Assembly: GCA_963668435.2 (NCBI GenBank)
Contig: CAXXSC010000006.1
Location: 62,001-126,000, forward strand
Length of the DNA: 64,000 bases
Direction of reading: 5' to 3'
From: G963668435 sp963668435
GTDB taxonomy: Bacteria > Latescibacterota > Latescibacteria > Latescibacterales > Latescibacteraceae
Shown: positions 25,279 to 33,521 of the stretch, one piece after another
Position numbering within the stretch: the stretch's first letter is position 1
Layout: each line of letters starts with the position of its first letter
Notes under the pieces: model-generated
Seen by the model: only the letters and a program-made list of their open reading frames with translations
The model's database searches: none
What the model was told of the DNA's origin: nothing
Position numbers and translations under genes: made by a program

Positions 25279-26736
25279 TCATTCCGGCTCAGGCAGCTGT
25301 GGTTTCTGATCCTGCGGCAGGGCACTCTTGAACGGCTTGCCGCCGGTGGCCTCGTCAAACTCCTTCCGGGCCTCTTTCAGGAGTTTATCGTCAAGCATGA
25401 GTTCAAGGCCCGAAGCGGAGATCGCCTTGGCGGCATGAAGCATCCCCTTGAGGCCGGCAGACGATCCCGAGGCTGAAACCCAGCACCAGTGATGGCCGGG
25501 GACACCCTGCGGCGATACTGTCGCGTTCATCTCTCCCGAGGTCGGTACAATCCAGGTTACATCGGAAGCGTCTGTCGAGGCGGCACTGTTGTTTTCAGGC
25601 TTTCTGAACTCGCGGATACCGGTGTAGAGCCCTCTCTCCTGGGCACCCATTTCACGCTGCATGGCTTTTGCCCAGGCCTGCTCCTCATCGCTGTACTCGA
25701 TGTCGCCCAGCGCGGCGAGATTATCGTACATCACGCGCGATATCACCATGTTGGGCAGATAATTGTGACTGCCGGTGATCAGGTTGACATCGTATGTCGT
25801 TTCGGTCATGATCGAGGCGCCCTCGGCACATTTCAGAACACGGTCGTAGACATGGTCGACACCGTTGCGGTTCCTGTCCCGTACGAAATACCAGACAGTC
25901 GCCTTTTCGGGCACCACATTCGGCGCACGGCCGCCATCCTTGATCATGTAATGTATGCGAACCGTGGGGCGGACATGCTCACGAAGGAAATTCACGCCCA
26001 CGTTCATCAATTCGACCGCATCCAGCGCACTCCGTCCCGTATGAGGACCCGCGGCGGCATGAGCGGTACGGCCGTGGAACGTGATCTCGAAATTGTTCAT
26101 GGCGTTGTTGCTGCCGAGAAAAATGCCGTTGCTGCCGCCGGGATGCCAGTTGAGGCAGGCGTCGAGACCGTCGAAGATACCATCCTTCGCCATGTAGACT
26201 TTGCCCAGCAGGGTTTCCTCGGCGGGGCAGCCGAAAAGTTTCACAGTCCCCTGAACACCGCGTTTTTCCATGACCTCTTTCATGGCTATAGCCGCGGCCG
26301 TGCTTGCCGCACCGAAAACGTTGTGGCCGCAGCCGTGCCCGGGATCATCGGGAACGATTGGATCGTATTTCGGCACGCCGCCTTTCTGCGACAGGCCGGG
26401 AAGGGCATCATACTCGGCAAGGATTCCGATTGCGGGTTTGCCTGAACCATAGGTGGCAACAAAGGCTGTCGGCATACCGGAAACACCGCGATCGACAGTA
26501 AAACCGGCCTCCTCGAGCATATCGGCAAGATATTTTGAGGACTTGTACTCCAGCAGGGCGAGCTCCGCGAAACCGTGGATGGCAAGGGCTGCCTCTTCGA
26601 ATGCGGCCTTATTTTCAGTGAGCCAGGTGATAGCATCTTTTTTAGCGCTTTTCACCGAGGGCGCGGCAATGACAGTTTCAGCCAAAAACACAAAAAGCAC
26701 GGTACAGACTGCTGACAACAGAACAAATCTTTTCAT
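25279..26736 (-). CDS. M20-family amidohydrolase (AbgB-like), secreted
   Basis: About 485 aa. The ATG at 26736 is preferred over one ten codons upstream: GAGGGG lies at proper spacing and the protein then begins directly with a signal peptide (MKRFVLLSAVCTVLFVFL, ending VIAA). The M20D core is clear: GILAEYDALPGL, DDPGHGCGHNVFGAAS (metal ligands), GCPAEETLLGK (catalytic Glu pair), the dimerisation insert FHGRTAHAAAGPH, and a late GHHWCWV. It resembles p-aminobenzoyl-glutamate hydrolase subunit B and related aminoacyl-amide hydrolases. A signal peptide is unusual for this subfamily, which is mostly cytoplasmic. Divergent from the FAD oxidoreductase gene. Confidence 0.88.
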   Translation of the reverse strand: MKRFVLLSAVCTVLFVFLAETVIAAPSVKSAKKDAITWLTENKAAFEEAALAIHGFAELALLEYKSSKYLADMLEEAGFTVDRGVSGMPTAFVATYGSGKPAIGILAEYDALPGLSQKGGVPKYDPIVPDDPGHGCGHNVFGAASTAAAIAMKEVMEKRGVQGTVKLFGCPAEETLLGKVYMAKDGIFDGLDACLNWHPGGSNGIFLGSNNAMNNFEITFHGRTAHAAAGPHTGRSALDAVELMNVGVNFLREHVRPTVRIHYMIKDGGRAPNVVPEKATVWYFVRDRNRNGVDHVYDRVLKCAEGASIMTETTYDVNLITGSHNYLPNMVISRVMYDNLAALGDIEYSDEEQAWAKAMQREMGAQERGLYTGIREFRKPENNSAASTDASDVTWIVPTSGEMNATVSPQGVPGHHWCWVSASGSSAGLKGMLHAAKAISASGLELMLDDKLLKEARKEFDEATGGKPFKSALPQDQKPQLPEPE

Positions 26737-26837
26737 GGACAACCCCTCTTCGACGTTTTTCTTCATTTTTACGTTCCTGTATGCTATAATACAGATGATT
26801 ATTTGAATCGGCTACTGTTTTCTGAGCGGAGGATTTC

Positions 26838-28706
26838 ATGACAGACAATAGAGGCATCAGCCGTCGAAGCGCTATCGGGAGAAGCATTGCCGCCCCCCTG
26901 ATCGGCTCGGCGTTGACCGGTGTTAAACCGCGCACTGTTTCCGCGGCGAACATGAGCAAGAAAGAGCGCAGTTCAAAACTCCTGCACGAAAAGCACCGTG
27001 TTGATTTCTGCGTGGTCGGCGGCGGATTTGCCGGGATGTGCGCGGCAGTAGCAGCGGCCCGTCATGGCGCCAAAGTTGCGCTTTTCCAGGACCGGCCTGT
27101 CCTTGGCGGCAACGCCTCCAGTGAAATACGTATGCATGTCTGCGGCGCGCACGGCGAAAATCACCGCGAGACAGGGATCATCGACGAGATCCAGATGGAA
27201 AACTGCCACCGCAACCTGACCTCGAACTATTCCATCTGGGACAGCGTGCTCTACGAGATTGTGCGTTTCGAACCGAACATAGAGCTTTTCCTCAACTGCT
27301 CGGTGAATGATATGGAGATGGATGGAGACCATATTGTTTCGGTCACCGGCTGGCAGCTCACCACCGAGACATGGCACACCGTGGAGGCGAAACTGTTTGC
27401 CGACTGTTCCGGTGATTCGATCCTTGCTCCCCTGTCCGGCGCGGAATTTCGCATCGGCCGCGAGAGCAGCAAAGAGTTCGACGAGGATATCGAGCCTGAC
27501 GAGGCCGACGAAAAAACCATGGGCATGAGCTGCCTTCTCCAGGTTCGCGAAACTGCCCGACCGCAGCCTTTTGTGCCACCCTCCTGGGCACATGTCTACA
27601 AGACCGAGGACGATTTCCCGCACCGCGGCCACGACATACACATAAAGACCAATAATTTCTGGTGGATAGAGCTTGGCGGCGAGGATGATTCCATCCATGA
27701 CACAGAACGTCTCCGCGACGAGCTTCTGAAAGTCACGTTCGGTGTCTGGGACCATATAAAGAATTACGGCGATCACGGCGCGGAAAACTGGGAACTTGAC
27801 TGGGTCGGTTTTCTCCCCGGCAAGCGCGAGAGCCGGCGCTATATCGGCGACTATACTGTCACCCAGAACGATGTCCGCGCAGAGGGCCGTTTCGATGATC
27901 TTGTCTGCTACGGTGGATGGACAATGGACGATCATCATCCGGCGGGTTTCCGCTATCCCGGCTCGCCGACCATCTGGCATCCCGCGCCCTCACCGTTCGG
28001 GATTCCCTATCGGGCGCTCTACTCGAAAAACATCGGCAATCTCATGTTCTCGGGCCGCAATATCAGCACGACACATGCCGCCATGAGCGCCACCCGCGTG
28101 ATGGCGACCTGCGCCACAATGGGGCAGGCAATCGGCACCGCCGCTGCGATCGCCATTCGCGACAGCCTGTCGCCCCGTGAGGTTTACCGTCAGCGCATAG
28201 ACGAGCTCAAACAGACACTTATGGACGACGACTGCTGGCTTCCGTTCAACACGCGTGATATCCCGAATCTCAGCAGATCCGCCTCCATTGCGGGCAGTTC
28301 CGGCGATACCCGCCTTCTGATCAACGGGAAAGACCGTCCCGAAGGCAAGGCTCTCAACGGGATCACACTTCCGGCTGGCGGATCGGTAACTTTCACGCTC
28401 GATAGCGCCAGGGATATATCCCAAATGCGCATGACATTCGACAGCGACCTTCGCGAACGCATCTATCTCATGCCCTCGAGTTATCCTCTCGACCGGGAGC
28501 TTCGGGGCGTGCCGGGCGGCATGGTGAAAGCATTCCGTATCGAGGCCAAACGCGGCGGCTCATGGACAACGGTGTATCGTGAGGACACAAACTATCAGCG
28601 CCTGGTAAAAACACCGCTCTCAGTCAACAGCAGAGAACTTCGTTTTGTCATGGAAGAAACTTGGGGCAATGACATGGCGACAATTTACGCGCTTGACATA
28701 CGCTAA
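26838..28706 (+). CDS. Tat-exported FAD-dependent oxidoreductase (FAD_oxidored type)
   Basis: 622 aa. The N-terminus has a twin-arginine motif (SRRSAIGRS). The FAD-binding dinucleotide motif follows at about residue 58: CVVGGGFAGMCAAVAAARHG, then PVLGGNASSEIRMHVCGAHG, the PF12831 signature. The second FAD block is YSKNIGNLMFSGRNISTTHA. The last 150 residues form a beta-rich appendage (SVTFTLDSARDISQMRMTFD) resembling a carbohydrate-binding or discoidin-like domain. Family members are secreted oxidoreductases common in polysaccharide-degrading phyla, and the substrate is unknown. GGAGG precedes the start. The ceramidase-like gene follows 34 bases downstream, suggesting an operon. Confidence 0.88.
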   Translation: MTDNRGISRRSAIGRSIAAPLIGSALTGVKPRTVSAANMSKKERSSKLLHEKHRVDFCVVGGGFAGMCAAVAAARHGAKVALFQDRPVLGGNASSEIRMHVCGAHGENHRETGIIDEIQMENCHRNLTSNYSIWDSVLYEIVRFEPNIELFLNCSVNDMEMDGDHIVSVTGWQLTTETWHTVEAKLFADCSGDSILAPLSGAEFRIGRESSKEFDEDIEPDEADEKTMGMSCLLQVRETARPQPFVPPSWAHVYKTEDDFPHRGHDIHIKTNNFWWIELGGEDDSIHDTERLRDELLKVTFGVWDHIKNYGDHGAENWELDWVGFLPGKRESRRYIGDYTVTQNDVRAEGRFDDLVCYGGWTMDDHHPAGFRYPGSPTIWHPAPSPFGIPYRALYSKNIGNLMFSGRNISTTHAAMSATRVMATCATMGQAIGTAAAIAIRDSLSPREVYRQRIDELKQTLMDDDCWLPFNTRDIPNLSRSASIAGSSGDTRLLINGKDRPEGKALNGITLPAGGSVTFTLDSARDISQMRMTFDSDLRERIYLMPSSYPLDRELRGVPGGMVKAFRIEAKRGGSWTTVYREDTNYQRLVKTPLSVNSRELRFVMEETWGNDMATIYALDIR

Positions 28707-28740
28707 TGATGTCTAATTCATTTCATACAAGGGGTTAGTG

Positions 28741-30009
28741 ATGAAATCAACCGTGACACCGGACCTTCGCGCCGGCGTGGCAAAAGTGAAAATTACGCCC
28801 TCTGAACCGGTACCGCTTGCCGGTTTTTTCGACAGGCAGGGCCTGTTTGAGGGAGTACACGACGAGCTGTATGCCCGCGTGGTCATTTTCGAGTCCGAGG
28901 GTGTCGAGGCGGCGATTATCTCTGTTGATATCTGCATACTTTCCAATACGTTCTGGGAAGATTTGGCAGATCGTATCGCCCACCATTTCCCCCTGACGAA
29001 ACGCCGCGTGTTCCTCAACACGACCCATACGCACGGCAGCCCGGCTATAATCGATCCTCCCGGCACGGAATTTATCGACATTTCATTTCTCAACCCGAAC
29101 CCATACTATGACGTTCTGGAACGCTACACCGAGTCTCTCAAAGAGAAAATCATCGAAGGCATCGCGACAGCCCATAATTCGATGAAATCGGTGACAATCG
29201 GGTTCGGGACCGATATGATCGATATCGGTGTCAACCGCCGTGAAACAAATGAGAACGGCACAGTCGATATCGGTGTCGATAATGACGGCAGTATTGACAA
29301 AAGCCTCAATGTCCTGAGAGTCGACACGCTCGATGGCGACACAATGGCGCTTATCTATAACAACGGCACACACGGGGTCAGTATGATGTCGAGGCAATTG
29401 ACCGGCGACTGGCCGGGCATCGCCTCGCAGGAAATTGAAAACACACTTGGCGACAACACCGTCGCTCTCTTTCTTTCGGGTGCTGCTGGCGATGTCAACC
29501 CTGTTTATCTGGCGAAAGAGCGTTTTGACGATCCAGATGGAGCGGCTCCAGACCTGGCTTTGAAGGTTCGCGAGAAAGTAATTGAACTCGCAGAAAGAAT
29601 CATCCCGGAAACACGCGGCCCCGTGAAAGCGGAGCAACGAATTGTCACCTTGCCCGGCAAGCGTTTCCTCGGCCTTCTCGGTTTCGATCCTTCATATGAT
29701 GATAAGGCGAAAGACACGAGCCCGGTTCCTGACAGTGAGCTCCGCATGAGCGCACTTCGTGTCGGTGACGTCTTCTTTGGCGGTGTCAACGCCGAGTGTT
29801 TTTCAGAGATCGGCATGGAATTCAAGGAGAAATCGCCGTTCAGGAATACGTTTTTTGCAGGCCATCTCAACGGCTATGCCAGCTACGTGCTCTCGGATGC
29901 CGAAATGGGCAAGGGCGGCTATGAATATAACGCGACCATAGTCAAAGAGGGCGGCCATCGGGCAATCGTTGACACGCTGCTCGACCTTGCAGAGGAACTG
30001 AAAGAGTAA
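28741..30009 (+). CDS. Neutral/alkaline ceramidase N-terminal domain-like protein
   Basis: About 422 aa. The ATG at 28741 is chosen over an abutting GTG because GGGG lies at suitable distance. Family blocks: LRAGVAKVKITPSEPVPLAG, DELYARVVIFES, FLNTTHTHGSPA (zinc-type His pair), YNNGTHGVSM and LFLSGAAGDVNP. It matches the neutral/alkaline non-lysosomal ceramidase N-terminal domain found alone in many environmental bacteria. True ceramidase has an added C-terminal domain and is longer, so activity on other amides or lipids is possible. No signal peptide is visible. It lies between the FAD oxidoreductase and the DUF5058-like membrane pair. Confidence 0.85.
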   Translation: MKSTVTPDLRAGVAKVKITPSEPVPLAGFFDRQGLFEGVHDELYARVVIFESEGVEAAIISVDICILSNTFWEDLADRIAHHFPLTKRRVFLNTTHTHGSPAIIDPPGTEFIDISFLNPNPYYDVLERYTESLKEKIIEGIATAHNSMKSVTIGFGTDMIDIGVNRRETNENGTVDIGVDNDGSIDKSLNVLRVDTLDGDTMALIYNNGTHGVSMMSRQLTGDWPGIASQEIENTLGDNTVALFLSGAAGDVNPVYLAKERFDDPDGAAPDLALKVREKVIELAERIIPETRGPVKAEQRIVTLPGKRFLGLLGFDPSYDDKAKDTSPVPDSELRMSALRVGDVFFGGVNAECFSEIGMEFKEKSPFRNTFFAGHLNGYASYVLSDAEMGKGGYEYNATIVKEGGHRAIVDTLLDLAEELKE

Positions 30010-30098
30010 GTGTCAGCAATGCCGCTAACTCAATAGCATCGAAAAATTATTCTTACATTATTTATATAAGGAGCTTTTGACAGCAAAAAGGAGTTTGT

Positions 30099-30815
30099 AT
30101 GCAGGATTACCTTGCCATTGCAAATGGCTTCGGCATGTGGCTCGCCTGTTCCATTGTCGTCCTGATCGTGATTTTCCAGGCGATACGCCTGAGCATGATC
30201 TCGTTCAAGGCGGGAGAGGCGATCGGAATGCCGAAAGACAAAATGATACTCGCGCTCAGGACCGGTTTCATATCGGCGCTGGTGCCTTCTATAGCAATAC
30301 TTGTCGGCGTACTCGTGCTGATCCCCTCACTCGGAGTGCCGTTCCCGTGGATGCGGCTTTCAGTGATCGGATCAGTGATCTACGAGCTGTTCGCGGCCAA
30401 TATCGCGGCGCAGGAGATGGGATTGGACAGCGTTGGCGGTTTCACCGGTGAGGCTTACGCCCTCGCGGTCTGGACCATGTCGATGGGATTCATTTTCTGC
30501 CTCTTGTTTGTCGCCTTTTTTACCCCGAAACTCCAGGGAATCAAGGACAAACTCGCGGGTGGTGACGACGGCTGGATGCAGGTGATGAACACGGCGGCGC
30601 TTTTCGGCGCTTTCGGCTACCTCTGGGCGCAGTCCATTGCGCGCGGCGGACATTCACTCAACGCGTTCGCCGGAAGTTTCGTGTTCATGGTGCTGATTCA
30701 ACTTGCAATCAAGTACCTCAAACAGACCTGGCTCAAAGAATACGCTCTCTCGTTCTCTATCATAGCAGGTATGATCACGGTCGGCGTCATTTACAGCTGT
30801 TCGGCGGGAGGATGA
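30099..30815 (+). CDS. DUF5058-like integral membrane protein
   Basis: 238 aa with about six hydrophobic segments: residues 12-30, 52-78, 83-100, 120-142, 160-178, 185-205 and 215-233 are candidates. The N-terminus (YLAIANGFGMWLACS, IFQAIRLSMISFKAG) and GFTGEAYALAVW fit my memory of the DUF5058 family, whose function is not established. GGAG is well placed upstream. The next membrane gene starts four bases after this stop, so the two almost certainly form one complex. A transporter role beside hydrolase genes is inference. Confidence 0.7.
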   Translation: MQDYLAIANGFGMWLACSIVVLIVIFQAIRLSMISFKAGEAIGMPKDKMILALRTGFISALVPSIAILVGVLVLIPSLGVPFPWMRLSVIGSVIYELFAANIAAQEMGLDSVGGFTGEAYALAVWTMSMGFIFCLLFVAFFTPKLQGIKDKLAGGDDGWMQVMNTAALFGAFGYLWAQSIARGGHSLNAFAGSFVFMVLIQLAIKYLKQTWLKEYALSFSIIAGMITVGVIYSCSAGG

Positions 30816-30819
30816 GACA

Positions 30820-31497
30820 ATGAAACAGGATCGCACATTTCATGATATGTTCATGGTGCCGGTGGAAAAAACCGGCAAATACACACTTCTGGCGGCGGTT
30901 GCCTGCCTATTCATCCCGGGGCTCTATCTCTGGCTGGTGCATGGCCTTTTCCCACCGGGGAACGCCCTTATCCGTTCGCTGATCGGAATATGGAGTTTCG
31001 CCATTGTGTTCAGCGTCGTCGAACCGGTTATTTATTTCTCGCTTATCGGTTTCGGCGGAACTTACATGTCGTTTTTGTCCGGGAACCTGCTGAACCTCCG
31101 TTTCCCGATCTCGGTAACAGCGCAGGATGTCGCAGGCACAAAAGAGGGCACTCCCGAGGCTGAAATCGTCTCGACACTCGGTGTCGCGGGTTCGCTGATG
31201 GCCAGCCAGATCGTGCTCACTTTCGGCGTTCTCCTCTTTTTGCCGGTTATAAGCAAACTGAATGCGGCGGGCTCGACAGTCAATGTCGCTCTGGCCCATG
31301 TGCTTCCGGCACTGTTCGGCGCTCTCGCGGGCATGTTCCTGTTCAAGAGTGTCAAACTCGCCATCGTGCCGCTCGTAGGCGGCATCTTGCTGGCAAGTAT
31401 CAGCACGAAATTGACGACATCCTATGTGATCGCGCCAATGGTGATTGTCTCCGTTCTCGCGGCGCGTTTCATGTACAAGAAAGGCATTGTGAAATAA
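30820..31497 (+). CDS. Membrane protein partnered with the DUF5058-like protein
   Basis: 225 aa, mostly hydrophobic, with about five to six membrane segments (around 22-42, 53-75, 113-138, 150-170, 175-190, 200-217). Short polar stretches include SFLSGNLLNLRFPISVTAQ, resembling a re-entrant or pore loop. No named family is recognised. It begins four bases after the upstream membrane gene and has its own GGAGG. The constant pairing implies a two-subunit membrane complex, possibly for export or uptake of an amino-acid or amide-type solute. Function is unknown. Confidence 0.65.
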   Translation: MKQDRTFHDMFMVPVEKTGKYTLLAAVACLFIPGLYLWLVHGLFPPGNALIRSLIGIWSFAIVFSVVEPVIYFSLIGFGGTYMSFLSGNLLNLRFPISVTAQDVAGTKEGTPEAEIVSTLGVAGSLMASQIVLTFGVLLFLPVISKLNAAGSTVNVALAHVLPALFGALAGMFLFKSVKLAIVPLVGGILLASISTKLTTSYVIAPMVIVSVLAARFMYKKGIVK

Positions 31498-31590
31498 GGG
31501 AATAAAATATATTTGAGATAAACCGCGGTCTCACAGTTGTAATGACTTGATCGCACAACAATTTTTACCGGAAAACGCTTCAATCTACTA

Positions 31591-31619
31591 ACCCGGAGCA
31601 AGTTTCGGGGAATTCTTTT
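31591..31619 (+). repeat. Dispersed terminator-like repeat, copy B
   Basis: CCCGGAGCAAGTTTCGGGG followed by AATTCTTTT, an imperfect hairpin with a T-rich tail about 95 bases after the membrane pair. Related to 3731-3760, 63056-63086 and 25091-25117. It may terminate the upstream operon. Confidence 0.45.
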
Positions 31620-31742
31620 AATGTAATGTTCAGAAACACAGCGGGAGTCCACCGACTCCTTGCAGGAGATGGGTTTGGGGAGAACCATGCAATGATGGTT
31701 CACCACGAGTCCCTGTTAACATTTTTAATTAAGGTATTCAAT

Positions 31743-33413
31743 ATGGCAGAACAGTATATTTTTACGATGCTTGGCCTCAATAAGTTTTATGGCCAGAAAC
31801 AGGTGCTGAAAGATATCTACCTGAGCTTTTTCCCCGGCGCCAAAATCGGCATCGTTGGTGAGAACGGCGCGGGAAAATCCACGGTGCTCAAAATCATGGC
31901 CGGGCTCGACAAGGATTTTCAGGGCACCGCAGAACTCTCTAAGAGCTACAGCTCAGGCATCGTGCTTCAGACACCCGAACTGGACGAAAGTCTGACAGTC
32001 CGCAAGACACTTGAGCTGGCATTCGGCGATATCATGTCGGCGATGGCTGAGTACGACGAGGTCTCCGCAAAACTGGGCGAACCACTCGACGATGACGAGA
32101 TGCAGGCGGCGCTCGACCGCATGGGGGAGTTACAGGACAAGCTGGACGCTGCCGACGCCTGGAATCTCGACCAGGTGCTTGGGCGGTCAAGCGAGGCGTT
32201 GTTCCTGCCCGAGGACGACCGGGTTATCGGCACACTCAGCGGCGGTGAAAAACGGCGTGTGGCGCTCTGCAAGGCACTTCTGGAAAAACCAGACCTGCTG
32301 CTTCTCGACGAGCCCACTAACCATCTTGACCCCGAAACAGTCGACTGGCTCGAAGGTCAGCTTTCCGATTATCCCGGCACGGTCATCATCGTTACGCACG
32401 ACCGCTATTTCCTCGATAACGTCACGAAATGGATACTGGAGCTCGACAGCGGCAAAGGCATCCCTTACGAAGGTAACTACTCCTCATGGCTCGAGCAGAA
32501 ACTGGCACGGCTTGTCGCTGCCGAGAAGAAAAATTCGGCCCGTCACAAGGCGCTTGAACACGAGCTCGCATGGATTAAAATGAACAACCGCGACCGTCAC
32601 GAGCTCTCCCGGAACCGTCTTGCCGAATACGAAAAACTGATCGCGAAAGAGTCCACCGACGCGTTCGAGGACGATGTCATCAGGATCGCGCCCGGCCCGG
32701 AACTGGGCACACAGGTCATCGAGTTCAAGGGAGTCTCGAAATCGTTCGACGGCAATGTTGTCCTTAAGGATGTGACATTCACCATGCCGCGTGGCGCGAT
32801 TGTCGGCGTTGTGGGGCCCAACGGTGCGGGTAAGACAACACTCATGAACATAATCGACGGCCGCGAAAAGCCTGACAGCGGCGAGGTGATGGTCGGTCAG
32901 AGTGTCCAGATTGCCTATGCCGACCAGGAGCGCGAAACACTTCAGGACGACCGCAGCCTTGTGGACGAGATCGGCGAAGGCAAGACCGATGTCCAGTTCG
33001 GCCGGCAGACCATTCCGGTCAGGCGCTATATCGCCCGTTTCGGATTCAAGGGCCCGGACCAGCAGAAAATGGTCAGCCAGCTTTCAGGCGGCGAGCAGAA
33101 CCGCTGCCAGCTCGCCAAGGTGCTCAAGGAGGGCGGCAACGTGCTCATCCTCGACGAGCCCACCAATGATCTCGATGTCAACACTCTGCGCCTTCTCGAG
33201 GAGGCGATCCAGAGTTTTAGCGGCTCTGCGCTGATCATCAGCCATGACCGTTTCTTCCTCGACCGCATCTGTACGCACCTGTTGGTATTCGAGGGTGACG
33301 GCTCGGTGCGCTGGTTCGAGGGCGGATTCAGTGATTACGAGAACTGGCGCGAGAAGGAATTCGGCACGCGTCTGTTCGAGAACAGGCGAAGCAAATACCG
33401 GAGGATTGTCTGA
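31743..33413 (+). CDS. ettA: Energy-dependent translational throttle protein EttA (ABC-F)
   Basis: 556 aa, the EttA length. The ATG at 31743 is chosen because the protein then begins MAEQYIFTMLGLNK as in EttA; the open frame extends upstream without homology. Two ABC ATPase domains are intact: Walker A GENGAGKST and GPNGAGKTT, signatures LSGGEKRRVALCKALL and LSGGEQNRCQLAKVL, and Walker B LLLLDEPTNHLD and LILDEPTNDLD. The P-site tRNA-interaction linker lies between them. EttA binds the ribosomal E site and gates entry into elongation according to ADP/ATP ratio. The 245-base leader has small hairpins (31644-31659, 31683-31700), and regulation by them is possible but unproven. Confidence 0.95.
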   Translation: MAEQYIFTMLGLNKFYGQKQVLKDIYLSFFPGAKIGIVGENGAGKSTVLKIMAGLDKDFQGTAELSKSYSSGIVLQTPELDESLTVRKTLELAFGDIMSAMAEYDEVSAKLGEPLDDDEMQAALDRMGELQDKLDAADAWNLDQVLGRSSEALFLPEDDRVIGTLSGGEKRRVALCKALLEKPDLLLLDEPTNHLDPETVDWLEGQLSDYPGTVIIVTHDRYFLDNVTKWILELDSGKGIPYEGNYSSWLEQKLARLVAAEKKNSARHKALEHELAWIKMNNRDRHELSRNRLAEYEKLIAKESTDAFEDDVIRIAPGPELGTQVIEFKGVSKSFDGNVVLKDVTFTMPRGAIVGVVGPNGAGKTTLMNIIDGREKPDSGEVMVGQSVQIAYADQERETLQDDRSLVDEIGEGKTDVQFGRQTIPVRRYIARFGFKGPDQQKMVSQLSGGEQNRCQLAKVLKEGGNVLILDEPTNDLDVNTLRLLEEAIQSFSGSALIISHDRFFLDRICTHLLVFEGDGSVRWFEGGFSDYENWREKEFGTRLFENRRSKYRRIV

Positions 33414-33521
33414 CAGAGCGGCAGTCCGGTGGGAAGCAGACATCAAAGATAATTCGGCGTCATACCGTTTTCAGGTTATATTTAAGATATATATAACGCC
33501 ATATCCTGATGGAGCTGTCAT

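Noticed and set aside
25489..27980. Antisense frames of 300 or more codons (25489-26445 plus, 26973-27980 minus)
   Set aside because: They are shadows of the M20 amidohydrolase and FAD oxidoreductase genes, without ribosome-binding sites or recognisable domains.
33414..33521. Possible small gene between ettA and the hybrid kinase
   Set aside because: The gap is short, the extended frames have no ribosome-binding site, and they overlap both neighbours in shifted frames.
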